Origin: Globisporangium splendens
Lineage: Eukaryota; Oomycota; Peronosporomycetes; Pythiales; Pythiaceae
DNA length: 64,000 nt
Direction: 5' to 3'
Assembly (NCBI GenBank): GCA_006386115.1
Contig: VFIW01000044.1
Span: forward strand, 124,001-188,000
The notes under the pieces were generated by a model. The model had not been told where the DNA came from, did not search any database, and was given only the letters and a program-made list of their open reading frames with translations. Position 1 is the stretch's first letter; the number at the start of each line of letters is the position of its first letter. A program made the position numbers and the translations under genes. This document shows positions 10,321 to 21,747 of this stretch, piece after piece.

Positions 10321-11667
10321 TGCGCTCGGTGGTTCCGTAGCCTCCATTGCCTTCTAGTGATAACCATGCAGAGCAAAAACGAATGTGGTGGTCGAGGTAG
10401 TCGAGAAAGTGAGAGAGCTGGTGTTGTGACCAACTTGATCACTTTCGCCGTCATTTCAGAAAAAGTACATTGGAAGTCATTTTATCATTTGTATTGGTAG
10501 GCTATACTAGAATGCTGCAGGTGTCTGGAGGTTAAATGCAATGAAAACGTAGGGTAAACTGATTTTGCGTGACTTCAGTTGGCAACTGGTTGTGTCCTCG
10601 ATCGCCGTTCCACTCGCAAAAAAAAAAGAAGCGAACAAACCAAATGGATGATGCGCTGCGAAGTGCGAGCGAAGACCCGAATGCCGACTGCCTCGGGTAC
10701 GTCTCTGCGGACGCTCTGTTTCCTGCTTTTGCGCGCCTCCACTGAGTGCGTCGCCTGGTTCGTCTCATGCGCTCACCTGTCTCGGGTCTTCTGTCCAATC
10801 GTGTCTGTAGCTGTCGCATCACCGGGTCGCTGACGCTGCTCGGCGTGTCGGCTTTTTTTCTAAATGAGGTAGGAGGAGTGTTCGCGTCAATGTTGATGGC
10901 ACTTGTGCTTGCGCGTGGCTAATTGCTGCTATGTGATTCTATATGCAAGCGCAACAAAGTGGCGCGTAGCAACGTCGGCGAGCGGCGATGGCTGTTGGTG
11001 TGCACTGGCGCCTTTGCGGCGGCAGGCGTGTGGCGCGCGACAACTGGCGTGTTCAGTGGCAGTTCATCTCAGCAAGAGCACACCAAGTCGAGATGAAAAA
11101 TACACGACAAGCTCTTTTGGGTTAAATATCACGTGCATGTATCATTGTTTTTGTTTTTTTAAATGTTGCCCTTTACTTTATGCATACTTTTACACAAGTA
11201 ACACAAGACGAACCAAGTGTGCAGAGCAATTCAAACACAAGGTTTTTGCAAAGGCATGTTGAGAGAGTGAGTATGGTGTGCTGGAGGTGGTTTGCTGCAT
11301 GTTCGTATACAACCTCCACTACAAAATCAACCCAAAATTCCGAGCACACCCACATAACCTCATCTCATCTCTCTCGCATGTTGCAACTTTGTGCAACACA
11401 CACTTGCTTGTCTTGTTCGTTTGCTTTTTTTCTTCGTCATTGTCTGTCGTTCAGTTCATCGTCGGCCACTCCACTTGTTGCTCCCTCTCCATATCCAATA
11501 TCACGTTTCTTGCGCACCACTCAACACACCAAAGGCGCCAGCTGCCACTGGGGCCACATATACTTGTTCTCTTGTTCTCTCTCTCTCTCTCTCTCTCTCG
11601 GGTCCATTTTGTTGCTTCATATCCCCACCCACTTGTCGTTCTTCTAACCTCATGATGCCGGTTGTGT
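10321..11667. other. Long intergenic region with a CT microsatellite
   Basis: No gene recognised. A CT repeat lies at about 11579-11600. The region lies downstream of the bHLH-PAS gene and presumably holds its 3' untranslated region. Confidence 0.45.
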
Positions 11668-13055
11668 TTACGAAAGCGGGAGCAGACTGCAGTGCAGGTT
11701 TGCCGGACGATGCATGTTGTCGTGGATCATGGCCACCGACACAAACACCTAGTTGACAACGAATTGACAAATTTGACAAACAAACACACTCCGAATTAGA
11801 CACCCACTTGCTGAGAATAACCATTTGTGAGTCAGGAATAACCAAAGCATACCTTGCGGTCGCCCGTGTTGGAGAAATGCCACATCATCTTGGACTGCGC
11901 CGACGCCATCTCGCACGACAGGATCTTGCCCACGAGCGAGTACATCTTCGGCGCGTCCATGGCCGTGCACATCGTGTACAAACTGTGGAGGCGCAGCTCG
12001 TCGATGTTCTTGCAGCAGAGCTCCAGGAAGAGCCCGTTGGCCTCGACGATCGTGCCGTCCAGCTTGGCGAGCAGACTCGGCATGCTGCTGTTGGCGAACA
12101 CATCCTTGTACGTCGCGCTCGAGCCTTCGATGCAGTCCAAGTGGTAGCCAGGGTTCGCGCCCGCGCTGGACGCACCACCAAAGATGTTGGACTCTAAATC
12201 TAATGGGAACGACGACTGGATGCCGCCGGGCATCGACAGCGCCGGCACGGGCGACGGCATGCTGTCGATGATGAACGTGTTGCCCTTGCTGTCGATCTGC
12301 GGCGGCGGCGCCGTGATGGACAGTCTGGAGGGACCCGCGGGCGACGGCAGTCGGTGTGGTAGGGGCGGCGTCGGCGGCGGGTGAGAGATGTGCTGCTGCT
12401 GCGGGTTGCCGTGGTCGTTCGGGGTGGCGCCGCGCGACGACGGCGTGCTGTGCTGCTGTTGGGGCTGATGCTGGCCTGGCTGCTGGTTGCGCTCGAGGAA
12501 CGAGATGTAGTCGAGCGTGGCCTGCAGCACGCTGTATTTGTCCTTCTTGGACGACGAGTAGCCGGCACCCTCGAGCTTGTTGCGCAGGATATCAAACTGG
12601 TTGCTGATGCGCAGGATGCGGCGCTGCTCGCGCAGGTTGTGGCGCTGCTTCTTGCTCAGGTCCACCGACCCGCCGGGAGTCATCGGCGTCATCGGGAACG
12701 GACTCTCGCACGACGACGTGTCCCTACACACACATTCGCCACCACCATGTCAGCATCACCCACAGATCCACATACAACAAATACGCAAACAGACGCACCC
12801 ATTCGAGCTGACGTTCTGGTCGATGAGGTTGAGCTTGATGTGCATCGGGTACGGCGGCTGCGCGTCCACCTTGGGCGAGATCGTCGAGTACGTGATCTCG
12901 AGCGGCGACGTCGCGCTGCTGCTGGCGTGCTGCTGGAGCGTATTACTCCCACCTCGCGGCTGCTGCGCGTGTCCTACGGGCGGCTCGAGTGTGAGGCCGT
13001 GGCGCGGGTTGGTGGCAGAAGACGCGGCATCTGCGGAAGGAGGCATCGTCGCCAT
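11668..13055 (-). CDS. bHLH-PAS transcription factor
   Basis: I resolve three exons on the minus strand: 13055-12799, 12723-11853 and 11748-11668, with donors GTGCGT and GTATGC and AG acceptors. Phases join correctly to give about 402 residues. After a Pro/Ser/His-rich N terminus, a basic helix-loop-helix lies at about residues 107-165 (KKQRHNLREQRRILRISNQF, then a loop, then KYSVLQATLDYISFLE). A Gln/Pro-rich linker leads to a PAS-like domain at about 290-400, including LAKLDGTIVEANGLFLELCC. The last exon supplies the final PAS strands (VFVSVAMIHD) and a stop. bHLH domains bind E-box-like DNA as dimers and PAS domains sense ligands or dimerise; the target genes cannot be read here. The start ATG at 13055 is the first in frame with homology-like composition. 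Confidence 0.8.
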
Positions 13056-15435
13056 TTGTGTGTGGACGGGTGGAGGGGGAGCGAGCGAGCGAGCGGATAC
13101 GTAGGATTCGTGTCGATATGGACGCCTCCCTCTCGCACAGGCTTTGTATGTAGAGGCAAGCGCGCGAGTCGGCAAATGCAAAAGAAGCGCGCAGCTGCGC
13201 CAGTTGCACGCAGGAGGACCGACAAGAACCGCAAGGACGAGCTCTCCCTCGGGTATACAAAATCCTTCTTTAAAAATCATGTTACTTCAAAAAGTAACAC
13301 GGCAAGGCTCTGATTCTTGTCGCGCTCTGTTTTGCATCTCGAGTGCACTTCACCCTCTCTAAAGCGGGTACATGAGATGATGCGAATCACTTGCAGGCAC
13401 AGGAAACCTTTATAAAGAAGGCATTGGGTCTGGATCGCGCCGAATTTCATTTTCTGCAAGTGTATTTTTGGCTCCACTCTGTGCAATCGACTTTGGTGGT
13501 GTATCGAGCGCGTATTACGGTGTGTGTTTGCTGTCTGCTGAGAAAAATTCGATGGAGAGACGACAGAAAACAGAAATGTGCAGCAAGATCTGACTGGTCT
13601 GGATCTTGGCGCTTCGGTTACTTCAGCACTCGCCGTTGTTGCTGCCATCCTCCTCCTCTGCGACATCTGTGTTCATTCAAAACAAAGAAGAAAAAATAGG
13701 CACAAAAGGAGTCTGCGTACTGATTTGAGTTAGGTTGCTTGCTCTTTCCGAAATGGGTGAGCACAATCGCGCCAAAGAAAGGCCAAAAAAGAACACTGTT
13801 TGGTCCAACCAGAGCGGGAGCAATGTTACTTCAGAGCTGAGTGATTTTTTGCTGCCGACTCACACGGGAGGAAGAAGAGATGGGGAGAGCCTGCGTGTTC
13901 AAGTGTTGGAGTGTTTTGCATCGCAACGAGGACCGACGTGCATGTGCGAATGCTGCTTGTTTGCTGTTGATATTTCTTGGCAACACTGTCCACAATTCGC
14001 TGATTTGTTTGCTTGCTTGTCGAGCGAATGTGCAAAACTAGGTCGTAAAATGAGGAACGCTCGCTCTCTGCCACTGCAAAGAAAAGCCATTTGGAGTTAC
14101 CAAAAGACAGAACCTTGTGCTTTTTTACAACAAAAGGATACAAAACCAAAATGCGCGCAACCACACGATTTGTGTGTTGCTTGCAGCAATAGAGTGTGTG
14201 GAATTTGTGGCGATTGTTGCCAGCCCCATACAAACGGCAAGTGTTTTCCAGTGTTCATTTGTGGCTCTGCTGGCAAGATGGAAAGTGTGGCAATCGTGGA
14301 AATCTTGTGGTGAGAAGGACGGATCTGACCACACGGCTGAAGCCATTCGCGTTATCTCCTTTTGTAGTGCTCACTTGCAACCACAGCACCCTCCACAAAA
14401 GACATGACTTGTGAAAAATGGTTTCAGTGAGTTGTCTGTGGGTTTTTGCCTGAACAGAAATGCGCAGAGCTGCGGCTAAAACTGCGGGTTCAAAGTGCAT
14501 GTATGGAGACAAAAACATGAGGACGATCACGACAAATAAATCAGGCGATCTGAGTTTTGCGCTTTCTTTTTGGCGGTCAGCAACATGGGTACTGTACTGG
14601 ACCCTCGATCTGAAATTTTGTGTGGACACGCTTGTTTATATGTGAGATCTGTGTGTGTGTGTGGATAGTGCGGTACAAAAGTATCTTTTTCTCGAGCACT
14701 GACCGCGATGACGTCGCCCAGTCCTCCATGCGTGGGCTCTGATTGTGGTCGCCCTCGCTGTCGGCGTCATTGCTGATTTCCACACACCTTGTTCCATTAT
14801 GAGAATCTGGAGCAGCGAAATCTCAGCGTTGTTTCGTTAAAAGGCGCCGCAGTGTCCCACTGCCTTAGGAGGCTGGACATGCTTTTGTACCCACCTGAAT
14901 GAGGGAGGGAGGGACCAAGTGAAGATGGGCCTCTAGCAAAGCAACAGCAAGCGAGAGCGCAGGGGGAAAGCAGGAGGCGGATGAAGAGCACTGTCAGCAC
15001 TCCCCAGTGCCACTGGAGACTGCGGGCAGGTTCCCAGCGCATCTCCTTCCAATTGTGCATCCATCTTTGCCTCGCATCCATCTCCTTCTCGCGTTCCCGC
15101 TCGAGTGGACCTCTTCATAATCCTTCCTGCTGTACCTATTACACAGCATCAGCCAATCAGTGCGTCCGATGGCATCCCACACTCGAAACGATTGGCTGCT
15201 ATCATTTCGTTTTGTTTTAGCCAATCAGATACTAGGTATCATTCTCGAGGTCTGATCGGACTCAGAGAGGAGCACGAAAGGACACGAAAGAATTATAAAA
15301 CCTGTAACCTCTTTTGACGAGTCTGACGCTGTGCACTTTTGAAGCGATGCAATTGATCGATCGATCGACCAAGCGCCGTGCGCGTCTTTTGAATCCGCTA
15401 TAGAAAGAAAGGAATAGACAGAGGAGGCGCTCGGG
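13056..15435. other. Long intergenic region; CCAAT boxes near its right end
   Basis: No gene is established. A short minus-strand frame at 14577-14783 has GC-rich third positions between about 14710 and 14781 and could be an exon of an unidentified gene, but I cannot place its partners. Three CCAAT motifs lie at 15153-15157 (plus), 15191-15195 (minus) and 15221-15225 (plus), about 210-285 bp before the ATG of the RSPH3-like gene, together with a GATC repeat near 15355. Confidence 0.5.
15153..15225. promoter_or_regulatory. Cluster of three CCAAT boxes upstream of the RSPH3-like gene
   Basis: AGCCAATCAG at 15151, ATTGGCT at 15191 and AGCCAATCAGA near 15219 occur within 75 bp, in both orientations, upstream of the ATG at 15436. 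CCAAT boxes are classical NF-Y sites. The assignment to this gene rests on position only. Confidence 0.4.
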
Positions 15436-16181
15436 ATGCAGGCGGGCGAGTACGAGTTCTCTGCCGCGCCGCGGTCCGTCTCCACCAAGCGCATCAAGCC
15501 GCACAGAGACAATGGGTGCGTCTTTCCTTTGTTTATATGCTCGTGTTGGGCTCGTATGGCTCTAACCTCTGCTTGCATTGATCCTTACTATTTGGTTGCA
15601 GTGGCGAACGACCGCAAAATATCATGTACGACAAGCGGGTGCATCGAGGGAGCGCCTACGTGACGCGAGAGGTGAGTTCCGTAGATTTGCCAGTGTTCAT
15701 GTGGCGCTGAGGAAAGTCGAATTAATTGGTGCACGTTTGTGTCGTGGGGGATTGGCAGGAGACACCAGAGGGGTCAGTGTCTCCTGAAACTCGTAAAGCC
15801 AAGTCGAATAGGTCGAACCATCAGCAACAAAGTGAACTGGCCGAAGTGCATCGGTTCGAGGCTAAAGCCAAGCGCAAGTTCGCCGGGAAATAGCGCCAGC
15901 TGGACGGAGAGCAGAAACGGATATCAGCGCAAGCAGAGCTCGAAGAAAAAGTCGCTGCACGCGCGTACGCGAAGCGGTATTTGTCGGATTTGCGCACGCA
16001 GGTGTTCGATTCGCTCGTCGAGACGGGCCATTTCTACGATCCGCTGCTCAAGGACGTGGAAAAGGTGTTTTTGCCGCGCGTGGTGGAAAATGTATCAGCT
16101 GTGGCGCGAGAACTCGATCTGGCGCGGCGAGTGCTCGAGTCTCTTTTGATCGACACAATAAAGCGACGAACCACCGCATGA
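15436..16181 (+). pseudogene. Radial spoke head protein 3 (RSPH3)-like, decayed
   Basis: Three blocks splice in phase: 15436-15515, 15602-15671 and 15759-16181 (donors GTGCGT and GTGAGT). They encode the RSPH3 N-terminal signature (NIMYDKRVHRGSAY) and its C-terminal region (ARAYAKRYLSDL followed by ETGHFYDPLLKDVEKVFLP). In flagellated organisms RSPH3 anchors the radial spoke to axonemal doublets and binds protein kinase A. Here the conserved middle, usually well over 100 residues and including the kinase A anchoring helix, is absent. An in-frame TAG at 15891-15893 interrupts a segment that still aligns with the family. A GT-AG pair at 15793/15893 could splice the stop out in frame, but it would remove homologous residues. 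I favour a pseudogene. Confidence 0.7.
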
Positions 16182-16577
16182 ACCTGCTCAGAATGAACGT
16201 AAAAACGGAGCTTGAGCCAGTTAAGATGTGCGAAACCAACCGCCGACACTATGTATGCAACCAGCCAACGTAGCGGGCATGTACTGGTAGCATAACCACC
16301 CAGCCCCGCTTTCTTGCCTTTTTGCCTTGATCATTTGCGTCATTCTCGTTGACAACATGGGTACACAACTTCATTTGTCCCCCATGCAGTGCTATTTCTC
16401 CTGTGGTGGTTGCACTCCCTCTCTAACGCGATATTTGCTTTTGTGTATCGTTGCAGAGAGGGAAGACGAGGTTTTATTGTGTTTAGATCTGTGGCCAGTC
16501 GCGCTGCCCTCCTTTGAGGTTTTTTCGACAACAGTATCTTCATCAAGCGATAGAAAGAAAAGGAGGAAACAACCAAG
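16182..16577. other. Intergenic spacer before CCT2
   Basis: About 400 bp with no recognised gene; it should contain the CCT2 promoter and 5' untranslated region. Confidence 0.5.
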
Positions 16578-18613
16578 ATGCAGCAGGTTTGTGCGCGAAT
16601 ATGGCGCGCTTTTTCGTGCGGACATGGACGCGTAGACGCATGTGCGTCATGTGGGAGAGAAAGCGTCGGTTCTGATCTTCCGAGTGGTGCGTGTGGTGTT
16701 GTCTGGTGATGTCTGTAGGCCGTGTTAGATCCAGAATCCCAAGTGGAAAAGGTGCGAAAGATCATATTATGCGGCACACAAGGGGGATGCGGTTCATGGC
16801 GCTTACTAATTGGCTTTCTGTGTATTGAACGCAGGGGGAGAATGCGCGCATGTCGTCCTTCGTGGGCGCTATCGCCATCGCCGACATGGTGAAGACGACG
16901 CTCGGTCCCAAGGGCATGGACAAGATCCTGCAGTCTGTACGTGCCCACATTGCTATAAGAGGATGGCTTGATCAGAAGGATTCACGTGTGCGGTTTTTTA
17001 TGGTGGGATGTACGCAGATGGGTGGTCCTGACAAGAGCATTTCCGTGACCAACGATGGCGCGACGATCCTGCGCTCCGTGTACGTGGACAACGCGGCTGC
17101 CAAGGTGCTCGTGGACATCGCCAAGACCCAGGACGAAGAAGTCGGCGACGGCACCACCAGGTATGCTTTTTATATGAATGAATCTTGTATAGAATGTCCT
17201 TGGTGAATGAGTATGTGTTTGTATGATCACAGTGTGGCTGTCCTGTGTGGCGAACTGCTCCGTGAAGCGGAGAAGCTGATTGACCAGCGCATCCACCCGC
17301 AGACGATCATCGACGGCTGGCGCATCGCGCTCTCGGCGGCGCACGAGGCGCTCGTGAAGAGCGCGAAGGACCACTCGGCCGACTCGGACAAGTTCCGCGA
17401 GGATCTGCTCAACATTGCGCGCACGACGCTCAGCTCCAAGCTGTTGACCCACGAAAAGGACTACTTTGGTGCGTTCAGAGTCGTCTATTTGCTCGTCCTA
17501 TCGTCAATCCCCACAGCTAAACTAACTATGTGTTTGTCTTTATGTTACACAGCTGAGCTCGCTGTGAACGCTGTGCTCCGTTTGAAGGGCTCGAACAACT
17601 TGGACCACATTCAGATCATCAAGAAGGCCGGCGGCTCGCTCAAGGACTCGTACCTGGACGAAGGCTTCCTTCTCGACAAGAAGATCGGCGTGGGCCAGCC
17701 AAAGCGCATCGAAAACGCCAAGATCCTGATCGCCAACACGGGCATGGACACGGACAAGATCAAGATCTACGGCGCCAAGGTCAAGGTGGACTCGATGGAG
17801 AAGGTGTCGGCGATCGAAGATGCCGAGAAGGCCAAGATGAAAGCCAAGTGCGAGAAGATCGCGGCGTTCGGCATCAACTGCTTTGTGAACCGTCAGTTGA
17901 TCTACAACTACCCAGAGCAGATCTTCACGGAGAAGGGGATTATGGCCATCGAGCACGCGGACTTCGACGGTATTGAGCGCCTGGCTGCTGTCACAGGCGG
18001 TGACATTGCGTCCACGTTCGATCGCCCAGACGAAGTGCGTATCGGTGAGTGTGACCTGATCGAGGAGGTGATCATCGGCGAAGACCGATTGATCCGTTTC
18101 TCGGGCGTCAAGACCGGCAACGCGTGCTCGGTGATCCTGCGTGGCGCCAGCACGCACTTGCTGGATGAAGCGGAGCGCTCGTTGCACGATGCGTTGGCGG
18201 TGCTCACGCAGACCGTGAAGCACTCGCAGACGATTATGGGCGGCGGCTGCACGGAAATCCTGATGGCACAAGCGATTGACGCGAAGGCGCCATCGATCCC
18301 AGGCAAGAAGGCGCTCGCGATGGAGGCCTTTGCGCGTGCGTTGCGCCAGTTGCCAAGTATTATTGCAGACAACGGAGGTTACGACAGCTCGGAGCTGGTG
18401 ACGCAACTGCGTGCGGCTCACCACAATGGCCAGACGACCGCAGGCTTGGACATGGCGAACGGCACGGTCGGCGACATGGAGCAGCTAGGCATCCGCGAAG
18501 CGTTCAAGAGCAAAAAGCAGGTGCTTTTCTCGGCAGCAGAAGCCGCGGAGATGATTCTTCGAGTAGATGACATTATTAAATGTGCGCCACGCCGACGTGA
18601 AGGAGGATATTAA
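16578..18613 (+). CDS. CCT2: T-complex protein 1 subunit beta (CCT2)
   Basis: Six exons join in phase: 16578-16586, 16719-16751, 16835-16936, 17018-17160, 17233-17468 and 17553-18613, giving 527 residues, close to the usual ~535. All introns are GT-AG. The first coding exon holds only three codons (Met-Gln-Gln), followed by an 11-codon exon; both are placed because they give the expected N terminus before [18 protein letters not shown]. Group II chaperonin signatures are clear: [42 protein letters not shown], and GGGCTEILM near the C terminus. CCT2 is one of eight subunits of the cytosolic ring that folds actin, tubulin and other substrates with ATP. There is no sign of damage. Confidence 0.95.
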
Positions 18614-19134
18614 GCGGACAACAGAGGCCGGGACGGGAAGAGAACCGGAAGGAGTAGCGCCAAAACACAAAGAGAACCGCAGTATTGCACAAGGCACAAA
18701 GAGCAAGAAGACCCAGGTATGTCTGTGTCTTGTTTTCTCTCTTCTTTGTGAGTTTTAACATCCAACTTTAAATAAACGCAAAGCCACACACGAAAAGCAA
18801 CGCTTGACGCACAGAGTTTTTGAACGAAGCAAAGTGCAAAGTTGTTGAAGCGTTTAGCGCGTTCCGGGCGGTCTTGTTACGATTTCTTGACGGAATGACG
18901 CGACAGGAATCGTGTGGTAAGAAGTCTCCTGCCTCAGGTTCCGTGCTTATTTGTGCCGATGAGCCGCAGTGGCTGTCGTTGCCTCAAGAGGATCCTTGTG
19001 CGCTCAGATCCATATTTTTATCCCCAGTTTCTGATCAACGCCTTCGTCCCCTTTAACGAACGCCCTGCAAGGAAATTGCACATGCATGGCTGCTTTTCAT
19101 AACGCTATCCAACCGGAAAAACTACGAACGCAGG
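18614..19134. other. Intergenic, nothing recognised
   Basis: Holds the CCT2 3' end and the upstream region of the interrupted membrane-protein gene. Confidence 0.5.
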
Positions 19135-19480
19135 ATGACCAGCGAGGTGCTGTATGTGACCGACATCGACCTGCACCACTACACCAAGTCGCTCTTCTTC
19201 CCCGTGATACTGCTGCTCAACTTTGTGTTTTTCCAGTACCTGGTACTGCTTTTCCACGCGCGGTGCCGGGAGAAGCGCGTGCTGCAGGTCGCCTTGGTGC
19301 CGTACGCAACGCAGGGCGAGATCACGATCGCGAGTCTCAACGACGTCTCCGAGTCATGTTTGGCGCTCATGCTGCTCATGCAGACAGCGCTTGTGGGCAC
19401 CAAGCACGTCAATGTGCCCAGTGCGAACGTCTCCAGGCCACTGCAGTACTTGGCGGATCTGCTTATTTTATTTGACTGCG

Positions 19481-19491
19481 GCGTGGTGGTT
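19481..19491. repeat. Left target-site duplication of LINE copy 1
   Basis: GCGTGGTGGTT here matches GCGTGATGGTT at 21737-21747 at 10 of 11 positions, at the two ends of the LINE. Confidence 0.75.
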
Positions 19492-21736
19492 ATATCTTTA
19501 ACTTTATAAGGTGAGGTATATTTAGGTTCATCTTCGTGACCTACAATATCCATTCTCCTACCTAATCTTCATTGCGAATTTCATCTAGGAGTGTAAATGT
19601 GTCTACAGCGCGGATTGCACTAGATCACTTCTAACTGCTATATAATCTTTGACCAGGATGGCATGTTCTCTTGGTCCTATGTGAGGCTGCCTTGTGTTGT
19701 CCAATGACCTTGGATCTTCCGAACTTCGCATAAGCCAATGCATGACGTTGTTAAGATCCTGGGTGAGATTGTTGAAAGCAGCTCTTTGAGTTGGGAAGTG
19801 AACCTGCGTTGAGGTTCTGGTGTCCATTGCTAGGTTGGCGGCTGAGTCCGCCATCTTGTTGAAGGCACGGTAGTGATGGTACCATCCTCGGATGTCGATG
19901 CAATCCGCGAGTCGTCGACTTGTCTGGTATAAACGTGCCAATCGGTGCTGTCGAGGGGACCGATGCATTCACTGCTGGGAGATAATGAGTGCACTGTCTC
20001 CAATCACGTACAACGGTTCGAAGTGACTGCGTTGGGCTTCTCGGAGTCCGTGTATGAGACCCCAGTACTCGGCAAGGTTGTTGGTCGTGTCCTTCCTGCT
20101 ATATGCCATGCTGGCGGTCCAAATTAAACTGGCTGTGTGCGAGTCCTTATGGACACGCACGATAATGGATCCAGTCCCTCCTGGTCCTGGATTGCCGCGT
20201 GATCCACCATCGAAAAACAACAGGTAAACGCCGCGAGTATCACTTGGAGTCAAGGGGATGGTGTCGGTTTGGCTGAGAAAGCAGTCGACATAGACCTTGA
20301 GAACTGCTGCAACCGTGTGACCGTCCGAGTCTCCAGCTTGCGCTTCAGCGAGTCATGTGAGGTTTCGCATTCCTGCCTCTAATCTGGTCGTCATGATCGC
20401 CATCTCAGCAGTCGATTCGATTGGATCCGAATCCATGCGTCGCAGATGCGCACACAAAATGGCTTGTATGAGCGACGCGCTCATATATCGCCACAGCATG
20501 TGTGCGACGGGATAGAGATGATCTTGGAGATGTTCATTGGAAAACTTGTGTCCGATAATGTGTCTCTTGATCGTGGTCCATGCATGCCTTGGAGTATCTG
20601 GTAGATCCAGACTGAAGATCCATATTGCGGGGTCGTGACCAGGAGTGATTCCGATCTTCGCCCATAGCGCATAAAAGTAGTTCCACACCAGTTTGGCTTT
20701 CGAACACTCCCAGAATAGATGTTGAACAGAAGATTGGACAATTTGGGAGCATTCGGGATTCGAGCAGGATAGATCAGCTTTCTCCTAGTTCCACATGGAG
20801 AGTCGGTTGGCTTTCAGCCGGAGAAGAGTCTGAGCCGTATAAGCAGTAATCCCTAGGATGTTGTGTAATTCGCTCCATTGGATTAACTGCAGTCCTGGCC
20901 ACAGAGATCCTGCTGTATGGACAGCTTTGTTGACTGCTGCATCTCGAGTATCTTGGCCAATTTGTGTCCTCGTTGCTGCAACTTGTTGCCGATAGAAAGA
21001 TCTGGTGGTATTGTATCGTCCGTTGCCACTCCATAGTTGCACGATTCTTGTGAAACGTGGATGTGCATGGAACGACACCTTCTGTCCGTTCAAGTCTCTT
21101 GTTGCCATGACGTCACAGTCCGTTGCGGAGTGAACTGTATGCGTAGCTTTGACTAGGGTCGTGTCGACGTGGGTCCGAGTTGCTTCACTGGTGTGCAGAT
21201 GCCATTCGTGGTTATAATGACGTTGCCCGTTGTACAGCCGAAGCACATTTGTTTGCTGTGGTCGATACAGAAGCTGTTGGAAGTTGGATACCAACGTAGC
21301 ACATAACCGCTCGAGCGCTCGAATAGACGGCCGGGAGAATCCGGAGATTCAACATGTTGGGATGAAGTTAAGCACTCCTGGTCTTATCCACTCCCATCGA
21401 AGTATGTCACCCAGTTGTGCTGTTCCAACTGATAATGATGTGTGAGCAAGCTTGTAAGTGGAGCCGTTGGAATCAAGAAGCCACCCATCTGCAGTCGAGG
21501 TCATGTATGGCAACCATTCTGCACAGAATGTCCCGCGTAGCTTTCGTCCTTCAGCGATGATACCTGGGAGCCTGTCAGACATTTTAGAGCTGAGGTCGAT
21601 CTGGAACACATCGCGGTCCCATTGAGCCTGCACAATTGTCGACTTGAAGCGCTCGTAACACCAACGTACATTATCACGTTCTCTGGGCTCATAGGGTCGA
21701 GAATGGAGCGACGCACGCAATACTGCCCCAGTTGTC
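19492..21736 (-). mobile_element. LINE (non-LTR retrotransposon) copy 1, 5'-truncated
   Basis: Minus-strand element of about 2.25 kb with its 3' end at the left. It contains the C-terminal part of ORF2: a zinc-finger-like region of the RVT type and an RNase H domain with FFDGGSRGNPGPGGTGSIIV. No reverse transcriptase domain is present, so it is 5'-truncated. It carries frameshifts and stops relative to copy 2 at 32116-34443. The 3' terminus, read on the plus strand, begins GTGAGGTATATTTAGG at 19511; 19492-19510 looks like a short A-rich tail. An 11-bp target-site duplication flanks the element (19481-19491 and 21737-21747, one mismatch). Confidence 0.85.
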
Positions 21737-21747
21737 GCGTGATGGTT
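21737..21747. repeat. Right target-site duplication of LINE copy 1
   Basis: Partner of 19481-19491. Similarity to LINE copy 2 stops at the position where this repeat begins, which independently fixes the 5' truncation point. Confidence 0.75.

Noticed and set aside
15793..15893. A 101-bp intron that would remove the TAG in the RSPH3-like gene
   Set aside because: GT and AG are present and the phase fits, but the removed residues still align with RSPH3. Kept only as an alternative.
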